A DNA stretch of 64,000 nt from Halomonas alimentaria (GCF_009902005.1 NZ_WUTT01000001.1:1390541-1454540), one strand, 5' to 3'. Positions 21,174-30,048 are shown, counted from the stretch's first letter. The notes: generated by a model from the sequence alone, not told the origin. Program-made: numbers and translations.

Positions 21174-22175
21174 ATGCGAGACGAGTCGAGGCGCGCCCGG
21201 CGCCTTCCAACACTCATCGTGATGGCGCTGCTGGTCCAGCTGCTCCTGCTGCTGGCCGGTGGCGGTCTCCTGCTGTTCCACACCGGCGGGTCGGCTGCCT
21301 GGCTGATGGTGCTGCTGCTGGTGGCCAGCCTCAACCTGATACTGGTGGTGCTGCAGCCCAGCTGCTGGCGGCGCGACCCGCAGGCCGAGCCGCCCGCCGA
21401 GGCCCCCGAGCGACGCCGAATGGTGCAGGACTCGGTTGCCGAGCCCTCGGTGACCGAGGAGCGGCTGCGTCGGCAGGTGCGCGACCTGGAAGACGACCTC
21501 GCGCACCGTGAGCAGCGGCTCTCTCGTCTGGCGGCCGGGCGTGAAAGGGCCCGCGAGGAGTCGCGGCTCAAGTCGGACTACCTGACCCTGATGGGCCGCG
21601 AACTGCAGCGGCTACGCCTGCGTATCGATCAGCTGGCCGGCGAGCAGGCGCCGACCCCGGAGGCCGGTCTGCGCATGGCCAGTGAGCTGCGCGAGCGTCT
21701 TGCCGACCTTGGCGAGCTGCTCGAGGGGCTGGCCGGTGAGCGCGAGCCGCCGTCGCCGCGTCCGGCCGAGCGCCCGGGGCGGGTGCTGATCGTCGACGAT
21801 GGCCCGGTCAACCTGATGCTGGCGCGGCAGGTGCTGGAGCGCGAGGGGCTCGAGGTCACCGCCGTGACATCGGGGGCCGAGGCCCTGGCCCTGCAGGAGC
21901 AGGAGCACTTCGACCTGGTGCTGATGGATATCTTCATGGAGGGCATGGACGGCATGGAGGCGAGCCGCCGCTGGCGCGAGCATGAGCGCACTCGGAGCCT
22001 CGCCGCCGGCAGCGTACTGGTGGCGCTGACCGCCAATGCCAGCGATGCTGACCGCCGGCGCTTCGCCGAGGCCGGGCTGGACGACTTCCTGGCCAAGCCC
22101 TATCGCCCCCAGGAATTGGTCGAACGGGTCACCCGCTGGCTGCCCGAGCGCCTGGTGGAGGCCGGCACCCCATGA
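21174..22175 (+). CDS. Membrane protein with degenerate HisKA-like box and receiver domain
   Basis: The 333-residue protein has two N-terminal membrane helices (about 13-35 and 42-62), a Glu/Arg-rich coiled coil (about 95-180), and a C-terminal receiver domain (about 197-325). The receiver looks intact: LIVDDGPVN with the acidic pair, the phospho-acceptor Asp in LMDIFM, the Thr in LTANAS and the Lys in LAKPY. The coiled coil contains EESRLKSDYLTLMGRELQRL, very similar to the KSxFLxxMSHELRT dimerisation box of hybrid histidine kinases, but the SHE triplet reads GRE, so the phospho-accepting His is missing, and there is no ATPase domain. It therefore looks like a hybrid kinase reduced to a membrane-anchored receiver; its partner kinase is unknown. 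Its stop overlaps the next gene by four bases. Confidence 0.8.
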   Translation: MRDESRRARRLPTLIVMALLVQLLLLLAGGGLLLFHTGGSAAWLMVLLLVASLNLILVVLQPSCWRRDPQAEPPAEAPERRRMVQDSVAEPSVTEERLRRQVRDLEDDLAHREQRLSRLAAGRERAREESRLKSDYLTLMGRELQRLRLRIDQLAGEQAPTPEAGLRMASELRERLADLGELLEGLAGEREPPSPRPAERPGRVLIVDDGPVNLMLARQVLEREGLEVTAVTSGAEALALQEQEHFDLVLMDIFMEGMDGMEASRRWREHERTRSLAAGSVLVALTANASDADRRRFAEAGLDDFLAKPYRPQELVERVTRWLPERLVEAGTP

Positions 22176-22966
22176 GCCTGCTGCTGGTCTTCATCGGCTA
22201 CCTGGCGTTGGGTGCCGTCGCCGGGACACTGGCCGGCCTGTTCGGTGTGGGTGGCGGGCTGATCATCGTGCCGGCGCTGGTCTTCGCCTTCGGCCTGCAG
22301 GGCGTGCCCGCGGAGGTCACCATGCACCTGGCGGTGGGCACGTCGCTTGCCACCATCGTGGTCACCGGCGCCTCCTCGGCCTGGGGCCATTACCGCCGCG
22401 GCAGCATCCATCGTCAGTGGTTCCTGTCGCTGTTGCCCGGGCTGCTGCTGGGGGCCGTGGCCGGGGTATTCGTCGCCGACGGGCTCTCCGCGGGCAGTCT
22501 CGGCACCCTGTTCGGTATCTTCGTGCTGGTGATGGCGGTGCGCATGGCGCTCTCCCGCGGGCCGCGCCCCGGCAGCATGGCGCCGGGACGGGCGGTGATG
22601 GCCGCCGCCGGCGGGGTGATCGGCGGTGTCTCGGCGCTGTTCGGCATCGGCGGTGGCACCCTCTGCGTGCCCTGGCTGACCCGTTGTGGCGCGCCGCTGA
22701 CCCAGGCCGTGGGTACCTCCGCCGCCTGCGGCATTCCCATCGCCCTGTTCGGGGCGGCCACCTTCATGGTGCTGGGTTGGGGCAATGCGCTGCTGCCTCC
22801 CGGTGCCGCGGGCTTCGTGATGTCGCCGGCCCTCGCGGGTATCGTGCTTGCCAGTGTTCCCTGTGCCCGCCTCGGGGTGTGGCTCGCCCATCGCCTGCCG
22901 GCCAGGGTGCTGCGCCTGGCCTTCGCCGCCCTGTTGGCCGGTGTGGGGCTTACCTTCGTTCTTTAG
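22172..22966 (+). CDS. TauE/SafE-family (TSUP) anion permease
   Basis: A 264-residue inner-membrane protein with about seven to eight helices. It has the two family repeats GTLAGLFGVGGGLIIVPAL and GVIGGVSALFGIGGGTLCVPW, each with a conserved GxGGG core. TSUP proteins export or import sulfite, sulfoacetate or other organosulfur anions; the substrate here is not shown. The ATGA overlap with the receiver-domain gene suggests co-translation, and lgt follows after about 95 bases, as in pseudomonads. Confidence 0.85.
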   Translation: MSLLLVFIGYLALGAVAGTLAGLFGVGGGLIIVPALVFAFGLQGVPAEVTMHLAVGTSLATIVVTGASSAWGHYRRGSIHRQWFLSLLPGLLLGAVAGVFVADGLSAGSLGTLFGIFVLVMAVRMALSRGPRPGSMAPGRAVMAAAGGVIGGVSALFGIGGGTLCVPWLTRCGAPLTQAVGTSAACGIPIALFGAATFMVLGWGNALLPPGAAGFVMSPALAGIVLASVPCARLGVWLAHRLPARVLRLAFAALLAGVGLTFVL

Positions 22967-23061
22967 CTTTAAGCTGTAAGCTATAAGCTTTAAGAAAAAA
23001 CCCATTGCCGTCAGTATTGGTGGCTAAATTCTACGCGGCCTACGGCTATATAAGGACTCGC

Positions 23062-23850
23062 ATGCTCAGCTATCCCGATATTGACCCCGTGGCGATCTCC
23101 CTGGGCCCCTTCCAGGTGCACTGGTATGGCCTGATGTATGTGGTGGGCTTCGTCGCCGCCTGGTTCCTGGGGCGTCGTCGCGCCGCACGTATCGGGCTTT
23201 CCCCCGACGATATCGGCGACCTGCTGTTCTACGCCGCCCTGGGCGTGGTGCTGGGCGGCCGGCTGGGCTATGCGCTCTTCTATGGCCTCGACCAGTGGCT
23301 GGCCGATCCACTGTGGATCGTGCGGGTGTGGGATGGCGGCATGAGCTTCCACGGTGGCCTGCTCGGCGTGCTGGTCGCGGCCTGGTGGTTCGCCAGGAAG
23401 AAGCAGCTGGCCTTCCTGACCCTCACCGACTTTGTCGCCCCGCTGGTGCCCATCGGCCTGGGGGCCGGGCGCATCGGCAACTTCATCAACCGCGAGCTGC
23501 CGGGCCGCGTGACCGAGATGCCCTGGGGCATGCCGTTCCCCGGCCTCGGGCCCGAGCCGCGTCACCCCAGCTCGCTCTACGAGGCGCTGCTGGAGGGCGC
23601 GGTGCTGTTCGTGGTGTTGTGGTTCGTCACCGCCACCCCGCGCCGCCGTGGCCTGGCTTCGGGACTCTTCCTCGCACTCTATGGTGCCTTCCGCTTCCTG
23701 GTCGAGTTCTACCGCCTGCCGGATGCCCATATCGGCTACCTGGCCTTCGGCTGGTTCACCATGGGCATGCTGCTGACGCTGCCGATGATTGCCGGTGGCC
23801 TGGCGCTGATCGCCTGGTCGCGCCGCCAGCCCGTCGATGCTCGAGTGTGA
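23062..23850 (+). CDS. lgt: Lgt, prolipoprotein diacylglyceryl transferase
   Basis: Transfers diacylglycerol from phosphatidylglycerol to the lipobox Cys of prolipoproteins, in the inner membrane. The start is ATG 23062 with AAGGA 6 bases before it, giving [20 protein letters not shown], the usual Lgt N-terminus. The 262-residue protein has the Lgt signature [14 protein letters not shown], the HGG motif ([11 protein letters not shown]) and the C-terminal [12 protein letters not shown] segment. An essential gene. A HEPN/MNT pair separates it from thyA, which directly follows lgt in pseudomonads. Confidence 0.95.
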   Translation: MLSYPDIDPVAISLGPFQVHWYGLMYVVGFVAAWFLGRRRAARIGLSPDDIGDLLFYAALGVVLGGRLGYALFYGLDQWLADPLWIVRVWDGGMSFHGGLLGVLVAAWWFARKKQLAFLTLTDFVAPLVPIGLGAGRIGNFINRELPGRVTEMPWGMPFPGLGPEPRHPSSLYEALLEGAVLFVVLWFVTATPRRRGLASGLFLALYGAFRFLVEFYRLPDAHIGYLAFGWFTMGMLLTLPMIAGGLALIAWSRRQPVDARV

Positions 23851-23870
23851 TACGAAGCAAGAGGTGATGT

Positions 23871-24170
23871 ATGCGACTGACCGACGAACAAGTTGTCATC
23901 ATCAAGCAGGCCGCCCATGAGGTGTTTGGTGATGACGTCAGCGTCAAGCTGTTCGGGTCGCGACTCAACGACAGCGCGAGGGGAGGGGATATCGACCTTC
24001 TGGTAGAAAGTACGGCTAGCATCGAGGACAAGATGCAGAAGATGCTGACCCTCACGGCGCGCTTGCAGCTCCGTCTTGGCGACCAACCCATCGACATCCT
24101 GGTGGTAGACCCAACTACGTCTCTGAATCCCGTCCATCGGCACGCAATGAAAACGGCACAGGTGTTATGA
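23871..24170 (+). CDS. mntA: MNT nucleotidyltransferase, MntA-type antitoxin
   Basis: A 99-residue minimal nucleotidyltransferase. The active-site motif begins G29-S30-R31 (FGSRLNDSARGGDIDLLV), with the metal-binding pair D40 and D42; a further Asp (PIDILVVD) is at the expected third position. In characterised HEPN/MNT systems this enzyme adds AMP to a Tyr next to the HEPN active site and so silences the RNase. Here the partner gene starts four bases before this gene ends. AAGAGG lies before the ATG. Base composition looks a little less GC-rich than in the flanking lgt and thyA, which fits acquisition by transfer. The role is inferred from family and pairing. Confidence 0.82.
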   Translation: MRLTDEQVVIIKQAAHEVFGDDVSVKLFGSRLNDSARGGDIDLLVESTASIEDKMQKMLTLTARLQLRLGDQPIDILVVDPTTSLNPVHRHAMKTAQVL

Positions 24171-24700
24171 ACGAGCAGCTACTGCCCATCGAACGCTTCC
24201 TGTGGACGCTGGACATCGTCCAGCGTGAAGGCAACCACTTGGCCTACAGTTGGCACACCCTGTTCGAAGGGGGCCAGGGGCCAAGCAGTGACTGGGTCGC
24301 AACTCTCGATCAGCGTCCGGATGATGCCATTCGCCTGGAGGCATTTGTTTCCCGCTATAGCCGCATGCAGGACACCATCGCCGACAAACTGATCCCACGC
24401 TGGCTGCAGAGTCTGGCCGAGCGTGTGGGTAGCCAGATCGAAAACCTCAATCGGGCTGAGCGACTCGGTGTGCTGGAAAGTACCGAAGCCTGGCTGGCGG
24501 CACGTAAGCTGCGAAATCAGCTGGTGCATGAATACATGCAGGAACCCGATGCCTTCGCCGATGCCCTGCGGGAGGCGCGAGACTATTCCTTGATGCTGAT
24601 GGCGACCTACAATCACGTCCGCTCCTACGCCGGAGAACGCATGTCGCTGGATGCCCCGTTGCCTGGGGAGTTGGTGCTCCCTGGTCAACAACCCGGCTGA
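24167..24700 (+). CDS. hepT: HEPN-domain protein, HepT-type toxin partner of the MNT protein
   Basis: A 177-residue alpha-helical protein with the RX4HXY signature R116-N-Q-L-V-H121-E-Y123, the RNase active site and AMPylation site of HepT toxins. It overlaps the MNT gene by four bases (ATGA), the usual pairing. It is longer than the common 110-145-residue HepT, with an N-terminal extension (about 40 residues) and a Pro/Gly-rich tail after [11 protein letters not shown]. Likely action is cleavage of cellular RNA when freed from MNT control; this is known for the family, not shown here. The module may act in plasmid or phage defence or simply persist as an addiction pair. Confidence 0.82.
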   Translation: MNEQLLPIERFLWTLDIVQREGNHLAYSWHTLFEGGQGPSSDWVATLDQRPDDAIRLEAFVSRYSRMQDTIADKLIPRWLQSLAERVGSQIENLNRAERLGVLESTEAWLAARKLRNQLVHEYMQEPDAFADALREARDYSLMLMATYNHVRSYAGERMSLDAPLPGELVLPGQQPG

Positions 24701-24744
24701 GTTCGGGTAGAATCCGCCTCCCATCCGCCAGCCCCGGTGTTGCC

Positions 24745-25566
24745 GTGACCGACGAAACCCTGCCCGCCCTGGAACAGCCCTACCTCGACCTGATGCGCCA
24801 GGTGCTCGACCACGGCGTCGAGCGCGATGACCGCACCGGGGTGGGCACGCGCTCGATCTTCGGCCACCAGATGCGCTTCGATCTGGCGCGTGGCTTCCCG
24901 CTGCTGACCACCAAGAAGCTGCACACCCGCTCGATCTTCCACGAGCTGCTGTGGTTCCTGGCCGGCGACACCAATATCGCCTACCTCAAGGAGCATGGCG
25001 TGCGGATCTGGGACGAGTGGGCCGACGAGAACGGCGACCTCGGCCCGATCTACGGCTACCAGTGGCGTAGCTGGCCCGATCCGCGCGGCGGCCATGTCGA
25101 CCAGATCGCGGGTCTGCTCGAACAGCTGCGGGTGAATCCCCGCTCGCGGCGGCTGATCGTCTCCGCCTGGAATCCCGCCCAGGTCGACGAGATGCAGTTG
25201 CCGCCGTGCCACTGCCTGTTCCAGTTCTACGTAGCCGAGGGGCGGCTCTCCTGCCAGCTCTACCAGCGCAGCGCCGACATCTTCCTGGGGGTGCCCTTCA
25301 ATATCGCCAGCTACGCGCTGCTGACCCAGATGATCGCCCAGGTGGCGGGTCTCGAACCCGGCGAATTCATCCACACCCTGGGTGATGCCCACCTCTACCT
25401 GAACCATCTGGAGCAAGCCGAGGAGCAGCTGTCTCGCACCCCGCGCCCGGCACCCCGGCTGGTGCTCGACCCGAGCATCGATGACCTGTTCGCCTTTGGC
25501 ATCGAGCATATCGCCATCGAAGGCTACGATCCCCATCCGCATATCAAGGCCGAGGTGGCGGTATGA
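24745..25566 (+). CDS. thyA: ThyA, thymidylate synthase
   Basis: Methylates dUMP to dTMP with methylene-tetrahydrofolate, producing dihydrofolate. The 273-residue product starts with GTG (24745) and has the family blocks [28 protein letters not shown] and [13 protein letters not shown]. The catalytic Cys155 is in [12 protein letters not shown], the [10 protein letters not shown] block contributes the phosphate-binding Arg, and the C-terminus is IKAEVAV. It overlaps folA by four bases, so dihydrofolate made by ThyA is recycled by the next gene's product. Confidence 0.97.
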   Translation: MTDETLPALEQPYLDLMRQVLDHGVERDDRTGVGTRSIFGHQMRFDLARGFPLLTTKKLHTRSIFHELLWFLAGDTNIAYLKEHGVRIWDEWADENGDLGPIYGYQWRSWPDPRGGHVDQIAGLLEQLRVNPRSRRLIVSAWNPAQVDEMQLPPCHCLFQFYVAEGRLSCQLYQRSADIFLGVPFNIASYALLTQMIAQVAGLEPGEFIHTLGDAHLYLNHLEQAEEQLSRTPRPAPRLVLDPSIDDLFAFGIEHIAIEGYDPHPHIKAEVAV

Positions 25567-26105
25567 ACCAGTCAGACCCCCTGAGCGATGACACCCTCAT
25601 TCCAGTCGCCATGATCGCCGCCATGGATCGTCGGCGGGTGATCGGCGTCGATAACCAGCTGCCCTGGTACCTGCCCGAGGACCTCAAGTTCTTCAAGCGC
25701 ATGACCCAGGCCAAGCCGCTGGTGATGGGGCGTAAGACCTTCCAGTCCATCGGCCGGCCGCTGCCCGGGCGGCTCAATATCGTGGTCACCCGCGACACCG
25801 GGTTCGCCCACGACGGCGTGCGGGTCTGCCACGACCTGCCCTCCGCCCTGATCCTGGCCGACCAGCAGGCGATCATCGATGGCGTCGAGGAGATCATGGT
25901 GATGGGCGGCGCCGAGATCTACGCCCAGGCGCTGCCTCACTCCAGCCGCCTCTATCTCACCGAGGTGGATATCGAGGTGGAGGGCGATGCCTCCTTCCCC
26001 GAGATCGATCCCGCCGAGTGGGAGGAGGTCCAGCGCTTCCCGGGTACTCCCGCCGAGGGGCAGCCCGCCTACGACTTCGTCGAGTATCGTCGTCGCGAGG
26101 GTTAA
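25563..26105 (+). CDS. folA: FolA, dihydrofolate reductase
   Basis: NADPH-dependent reductase that regenerates tetrahydrofolate; the target of trimethoprim. The 180-residue enzyme contains [20 protein letters not shown] with the Met20-loop region, then [12 protein letters not shown] with the active-site acidic residue, [16 protein letters not shown], and the [12 protein letters not shown] cofactor loop. The N-terminus carries about a dozen extra residues ([14 protein letters not shown]) compared with E. coli DHFR. It is translationally coupled to thyA. Confidence 0.96.
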   Translation: MNQSDPLSDDTLIPVAMIAAMDRRRVIGVDNQLPWYLPEDLKFFKRMTQAKPLVMGRKTFQSIGRPLPGRLNIVVTRDTGFAHDGVRVCHDLPSALILADQQAIIDGVEEIMVMGGAEIYAQALPHSSRLYLTEVDIEVEGDASFPEIDPAEWEEVQRFPGTPAEGQPAYDFVEYRRREG

Positions 26106-26172
26106 CGCCGCGAGGGTGTCGGCGCCTGAAGACATTTGTCATGGGCACGCATCTGGCACAGACTTGAAGGCG

Positions 26173-27318
26173 ATGCCTGTATCACAGAGCTTGCGGGAGG
26201 AGACCGGTTTGGCCGAGCAACGCGTACACTCGCTGCTGGACGCCCTGGATGGGCGCACCCGATCGCTGCTGGAGCACCTGGCCCTCGAGCGCGAGGCGCG
26301 CCGCCACGCCGAGGCCGTGCAGGGCGAGCTGGCCCAGCGCCTCGCCGAACTGGAGCGGCAACTGGCCGAGGCCGAAGCCGCACGCCTGGAACTCGACGAG
26401 GTGCGCCGCGAGCTCATGGAGGAGAATCGCGAGCTCGACGAGCAGAACAGTGAGCTGGAGGCCCACAACCGCCATCTCCACGAACGCCTGGCCGGCGGCG
26501 AGCCCGCCGAGGGCGGCTTCCGCCCCGGGCGTCGCTCCCAGGGGCTCTCGGCGCTCATCGGCCGGCGGCCCGCGCCGGCACCTGCCTCGGAAGCCTCCGT
26601 GGGAGCCCGATTCATCGGCGATAAGAGTGCCGCTGCTGGACCGGATGCTGTCGCCAAGGGTGTCTCATCCCCTGTGGAAACCCGATCTGTTGGCGATCAG
26701 GCCACCTCCGCTGGCGCCGAGGGCTCGCCTGAATCGCCAAGCGCCCACCAGGATTCCCTGCCCATCGGCGAGGCTCCCTCGCCCCAGGCGCTGCTCGACG
26801 AATGGTACAAGCGCTATCCCGCGGCCTTCTTCAAGGGCCATACCCGTCCGCTGATGGTCGGCATCCACGAGGTGCTGGCCAGCCGCGAGCCCTGGCCCGA
26901 GAAGCTGGTGCGCCGCGCGCTGGCCTGCTACGTCAACCTGCCGCGCTACCTCAAGGCGGTGCGCGAGGACGCCGAGCGCATCGATCTCGACGGCCAGCCC
27001 GCCGGCAAGGTGGATGCCCAGTCGGCCGATCACGCCCACCGCAAGCTCGACCGCCTGCAGGGCGAGAAGCGGAACGCTCAGGGCCGCAAGCACCCGGGGC
27101 GCCAGAACGAGCGCCATAACCACAAAGAGCGCGGCAAGCCGGCCAAGGCAGGGTCTCAGGACCGAGCCCACGGCAAGCCGAAGGATGGCGCGAAGGGCAG
27201 CCCCTCGTCGCAGGGGAAGGGCGCCAGCGCCGGGCCCGTCCGCGAGCGTGCCGAGCCGGCACCCGCCACCATGGAAGAGAAACTCTCGGCCCTGCTCGCC
27301 AAGCATAACGGCCGCTAA
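26173..27318 (+). CDS. ProQ/FinO-domain protein with coiled coil and REP-encoded linker
   Basis: A 381-residue protein counted from ATG 26173; TTG 26209 is an alternative start with a better ribosome site (GGAGGAG about six bases away). Order: a long Glu/Arg/Ala coiled coil (about 20-115), a low-complexity linker, a ProQ/FinO RNA-binding domain (ALLDEWYKRYPAAFFKGH, then RALACYVNLPRYLKAV), and a basic Lys/Gly/Gln-rich tail ending KLSALLAKHNGR. ProQ proteins bind structured RNA and act as chaperones for small RNAs and 3' ends. The linker is unusual: bases 26599-26700 are two REP elements translated in frame (GARFIGDK and ETRSVGDQ). The gene follows folA after 67 bases. Confidence 0.82.
   Translation: MPVSQSLREETGLAEQRVHSLLDALDGRTRSLLEHLALEREARRHAEAVQGELAQRLAELERQLAEAEAARLELDEVRRELMEENRELDEQNSELEAHNRHLHERLAGGEPAEGGFRPGRRSQGLSALIGRRPAPAPASEASVGARFIGDKSAAAGPDAVAKGVSSPVETRSVGDQATSAGAEGSPESPSAHQDSLPIGEAPSPQALLDEWYKRYPAAFFKGHTRPLMVGIHEVLASREPWPEKLVRRALACYVNLPRYLKAVREDAERIDLDGQPAGKVDAQSADHAHRKLDRLQGEKRNAQGRKHPGRQNERHNHKERGKPAKAGSQDRAHGKPKDGAKGSPSSQGKGASAGPVRERAEPAPATMEEKLSALLAKHNGR
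26599..26700. repeat. REP elements inside the ProQ-domain coding sequence
   Basis: The first element (GTGGGAGCCCGATTCATCGG, 26599 onward) matches the intergenic REP pattern of this window. The second (from 26674, GTGGAAACCCGATCTGTTGG) is a diverged copy in the same orientation. Both keep the reading frame open and encode linker residues between coiled coil and ProQ domain. Confidence 0.8.
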
Positions 27319-27717
27319 CACCCTGCCAGGAAAGCCTTTTTTCAATGTTCAACGCTCGCCATGCCGTTATCGAACGGCGTTGGTGGGCGTTGACTTGTGT
27401 TCGTCATATCGGCAAGGCATCATGCAGCAATCGCCGTGAGGCGAGTGTTTGCGCAGTTAACGAAAAGTTCCGAGTGGTGGGAGCGGTGCGTAGGAAAACA
27501 GTGTTTTTTCTTCTTGCGTTCCCCCATAGCCCGGTATAGAGTTCCTCCTGCGAGCATTGGAATATAACAAGGCTTCGCCGAAGTCGGCTCGCATCGGCGC
27601 TCTCCGCGAGGAGGTCAGCCGCGACGAACCGGCGCAGACCGGCCAGGCCCGCCGAATCGCCCAAGAGCGGTCGGCAACAAACGATCGAAACAGACTGCTA
27701 GTCAAAGGAACATCATC
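27319..27717 (+). promoter_or_regulatory. 399-base upstream region of the OmpC-type porin gene
   Basis: No gene is supported here. It contains an AT-richer segment with a run of six Ts (about 27505-27510), then a possible promoter TTGCGT (27514-27519) and TATAGA (27535-27540), with a short 15-base spacer. If used, it would give a 5' untranslated leader of about 170 bases, long enough for small-RNA control as seen for other porins. The leader has a small CTTCGCCGAAG hairpin (around 27573). The ribosome site AAAGGA precedes the porin ATG. Confidence 0.35.
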
Positions 27718-28818
27718 ATGAAAAAGACACTGTTAGCGACTGCTATTGCCGGTGCCATGGTTGCCTCCGGCGCCCAGGCCGCCACTGTTTATAACCAGGA
27801 CGGCACCAAGCTGGACCTGTATGGCAACATCCAGATTGCCTACTACAACGTAGACAAGGGTGACGATTCCAAGGATGCGCTGGCCGATAACGGTTCCACC
27901 CTTGGTTTCTCCGGCGAGCATATGATCAGCCGTGGCCTGACCGGCTACTTCAAGGCCGAGTTCGAGCACGACGCCGACGAGGCCAAGACCGCTGGCGGCC
28001 TCGACACCGGCGACCAGGCCTATATGGGTCTGAAAGGCAACTTCGGTGATGTGCGCCTGGGTTCCTGGGATCCGCTGATCGATGACTGGATCCAGGATCC
28101 GATCACCAACAACGAGTTCTTCGATGTTTCCGACTCGAACCAGAACATTCTGGGCATCGAGAACCGTGAAGGTAACAAGGTCGCCTACACCTCTCCGTCT
28201 CTCTCCGGCTTCCAGTTTGCTATCGGTACCCAGTTCGAGGGTGATGCCGAGGACGAGAACTACTCCACCTCCAGCAACGCTTCCGCCTTCGGTGGCCTGA
28301 AGTACACCGCCGGTGCCTTCTCCATCGCGGCTGTCTACGACAACCTCGATAACAATGACGGTACCTACGCTCCTGCTCAAAACAAAGACTCTGGATTTGA
28401 TCTTGACGCAGGTGAAACTATCGACTACAAGGCAGGTGAGCAGTACGGCATCACCGCTCAGTATACCGTCGATACTCTGCGTGTTGCCCTGAAGCTCGAG
28501 CGCTTCGCTGATGACAGCGACGATATCGAAGATGTCAACTACTATGGCCTGGGTGCCCGCTACGGCTACGGCATGGGTGACATCTACGGTGCCTACCAGT
28601 ATGTGGACGTGGGTGGCGACACCTTCCTGGGTACCGCCGACAGCGCCATCAACGACGGTGACTACCCGAACGACGGTGGTGAAAGCTACAACGAAGTCGT
28701 GCTCGGCGCCACCTATAACATCTCCGATGCCATGTACACCTTTATCGAGGGTGCCTGGTACGATCGCGAAGATGATGAGAAAGACGGCGTCGCCGTTGGC
28801 GCGGTCTACATGTTCTAA
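27718..28818 (+). CDS. Gram-negative general porin (OmpC/OmpF-like)
   Basis: Outer-membrane trimeric porin of 366 residues. Signal peptide MKKTLLATAIAGAMVASGAQA is followed by mature ATVYNQDGTKLDLYGNIQIA, the usual first strand. Alternating beta strands with acidic loops (DSNQNILGIENREG; DNNDGTYAPAQ) lead to a C-terminal strand ending in Phe (GVAVGAVYMF), required for BAM recognition. Many loops are strongly Asp/Glu-rich, which fits a halophile. It is a single transcription unit with a long upstream region and a terminator. Substrate selectivity cannot be read. Confidence 0.9.
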   Translation: MKKTLLATAIAGAMVASGAQAATVYNQDGTKLDLYGNIQIAYYNVDKGDDSKDALADNGSTLGFSGEHMISRGLTGYFKAEFEHDADEAKTAGGLDTGDQAYMGLKGNFGDVRLGSWDPLIDDWIQDPITNNEFFDVSDSNQNILGIENREGNKVAYTSPSLSGFQFAIGTQFEGDAEDENYSTSSNASAFGGLKYTAGAFSIAAVYDNLDNNDGTYAPAQNKDSGFDLDAGETIDYKAGEQYGITAQYTVDTLRVALKLERFADDSDDIEDVNYYGLGARYGYGMGDIYGAYQYVDVGGDTFLGTADSAINDGDYPNDGGESYNEVVLGATYNISDAMYTFIEGAWYDREDDEKDGVAVGAVYMF

Positions 28819-28866
28819 ATCAGTCGGTCGCAGGGCCTGACCCTGCCCCGATGGGTTTCGACATCG

Positions 28867-28896
28867 AAAGCCGATCCTCCGGGGTCGGCTTTTTTA
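28867..28896 (+). terminator. Intrinsic terminator after the porin gene
   Basis: AAAGCCGA pairs with TCGGCTTT across a 10-base loop, and the hairpin is followed by a T-run. It ends about 25 bases before the next start codon. Confidence 0.85.
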
Positions 28897-28922
28897 TTAC
28901 CGGCATGACCAAGCGAGGTTCC

Positions 28923-29972
28923 ATGAACAAGCCTATCGTGACCGCCGGCCTGCTAAGTCTGGGGCTCGCCCTGGCCGGCTCCCAGGCGCTGGCCAGCGAG
29001 ACGCAGGATCGCTTCCGCGAATCCGGCAAGCAGCTCGACCTGACCGGCTTTCTGCAGGCCGATACCGATGCCCGCAGCCGCAGCTTCCTCTATGGGGGCG
29101 TGCAGGAGCACGACTTTACCGTCAAGGAGGCCGGTACCTATCGTTTCCAGAGTCGGGTACCGGTTGGGGAGTCCGAGGAGTATCGTATCGAGGCGCTGCT
29201 GCTCGATGACCAGGGGCAGATCATCGCTCGCGCCGAAGGGCTTGGCCAGAATGGCGGCCTGAGCTTCCAGCAGCGCCTCGAGCCGGGTGACTATGTGCTG
29301 CAGGTGCAGGGCAACAAGTTCGGGACCGTGCGGCGCGGCGGCAACAGCTTCTCGGTGAGTGTCTCCGGCCTGGATGTGGACGAAGACGTTTCGGCCGGCG
29401 AGGGGATCGCCTTTACCGGCACCAGCCGCGAGGGAGGCCGCAGCGCCTTCGTGCGCCGCCCGGATGTGGTGGCCGCCATCGCCGCGCCTGCAGCCAGCGA
29501 GTCCGCCGAGGCGTCGCAGCCGGCTCAGGCAGATGCCCAGCCATCGGCAGCCGAGCCTGCTACGCCGGTTACAGACTCTTCCGATAGCCAGGCAACCACT
29601 GCCGAGAGCGATGCCTCCGCGGCCTCAGCGCCCGAGCCCGACAAGGGCTTCGAGCGGATCGTCACCGATGTGAAGATCCGTGCCCGCGGCGAGGTGCTGA
29701 GCTTCGAGGTGCTGGAAGCGGGTACCGTGGCCATCGCTACCTCCACCTTCCCCGGTAACGAGGGCACCTACCGCATCGAGGCCGAGGTGGTGGACGAGCA
29801 AGGGCGCGTGGTGGCAAGCGATGCCGGCGAGGGCTTCGATGGTGACATCGACCTGCGCACCGAGTTGGAGCCGGGGCGCTACACCATCCGGGTCAATGGC
29901 CAGAAGTTCGGCGGGGCGATGAGCGGCGTCAATAACTACGAGCTCGAGGTGCGCCAGCTGGATCGCCGCTAA
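28923..29972 (+). CDS. Exported protein with two PPC-like beta-sandwich domains; function unknown
   Basis: A 349-residue protein from ATG 28923 (GAGG just upstream; a longer frame runs through the terminator and is rejected). Signal peptide NKPIVTAGLLSLGLALAGSQALA. Two similar domains (about 30-160 and 240-349) each carry the pattern of bacterial pre-peptidase C-terminal folds: EHDFTVKEAGTYRFQSRV with EPGDYVLQVQGNKFG, and EVLSFEVLEAGTVAIATS with EPGRYTIRVNGQKFG. They are joined by an Ala/Ser/Pro/Thr/Glu-rich linker of about 75 residues. No protease or other catalytic domain is attached, which is unusual because PPC domains normally decorate secreted enzymes. It may bind glycan or protein at the cell surface; this is inference. 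Confidence 0.7.
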   Translation: MNKPIVTAGLLSLGLALAGSQALASETQDRFRESGKQLDLTGFLQADTDARSRSFLYGGVQEHDFTVKEAGTYRFQSRVPVGESEEYRIEALLLDDQGQIIARAEGLGQNGGLSFQQRLEPGDYVLQVQGNKFGTVRRGGNSFSVSVSGLDVDEDVSAGEGIAFTGTSREGGRSAFVRRPDVVAAIAAPAASESAEASQPAQADAQPSAAEPATPVTDSSDSQATTAESDASAASAPEPDKGFERIVTDVKIRARGEVLSFEVLEAGTVAIATSTFPGNEGTYRIEAEVVDEQGRVVASDAGEGFDGDIDLRTELEPGRYTIRVNGQKFGGAMSGVNNYELEVRQLDRR

Positions 29973-30018
29973 GGCTCGACCCTCAGGTCCCGCATCCCTC
30001 GGTTCGATCGGGACCACC

Positions 30019-30048
30019 AAAAAGCCCCGGCCAGTCTCTGGCCGGGGC
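30019..30048 (-). terminator. Intrinsic terminator of the first DcaP-type porin gene
   Basis: GCCCCGGCCAG pairs with CTGGCCGGGGC around a 3-base loop; read leftward it is followed by TTTTT. It also lies 47 bases after the end of the rightward gene and can stop that transcript. A very similar hairpin follows the second DcaP-type gene. Confidence 0.9.

Noticed and set aside
27345..27539. 64-codon frame upstream of the porin
   Set aside because: No ribosome site or recognisable sequence; the region is better explained as a promoter and leader.
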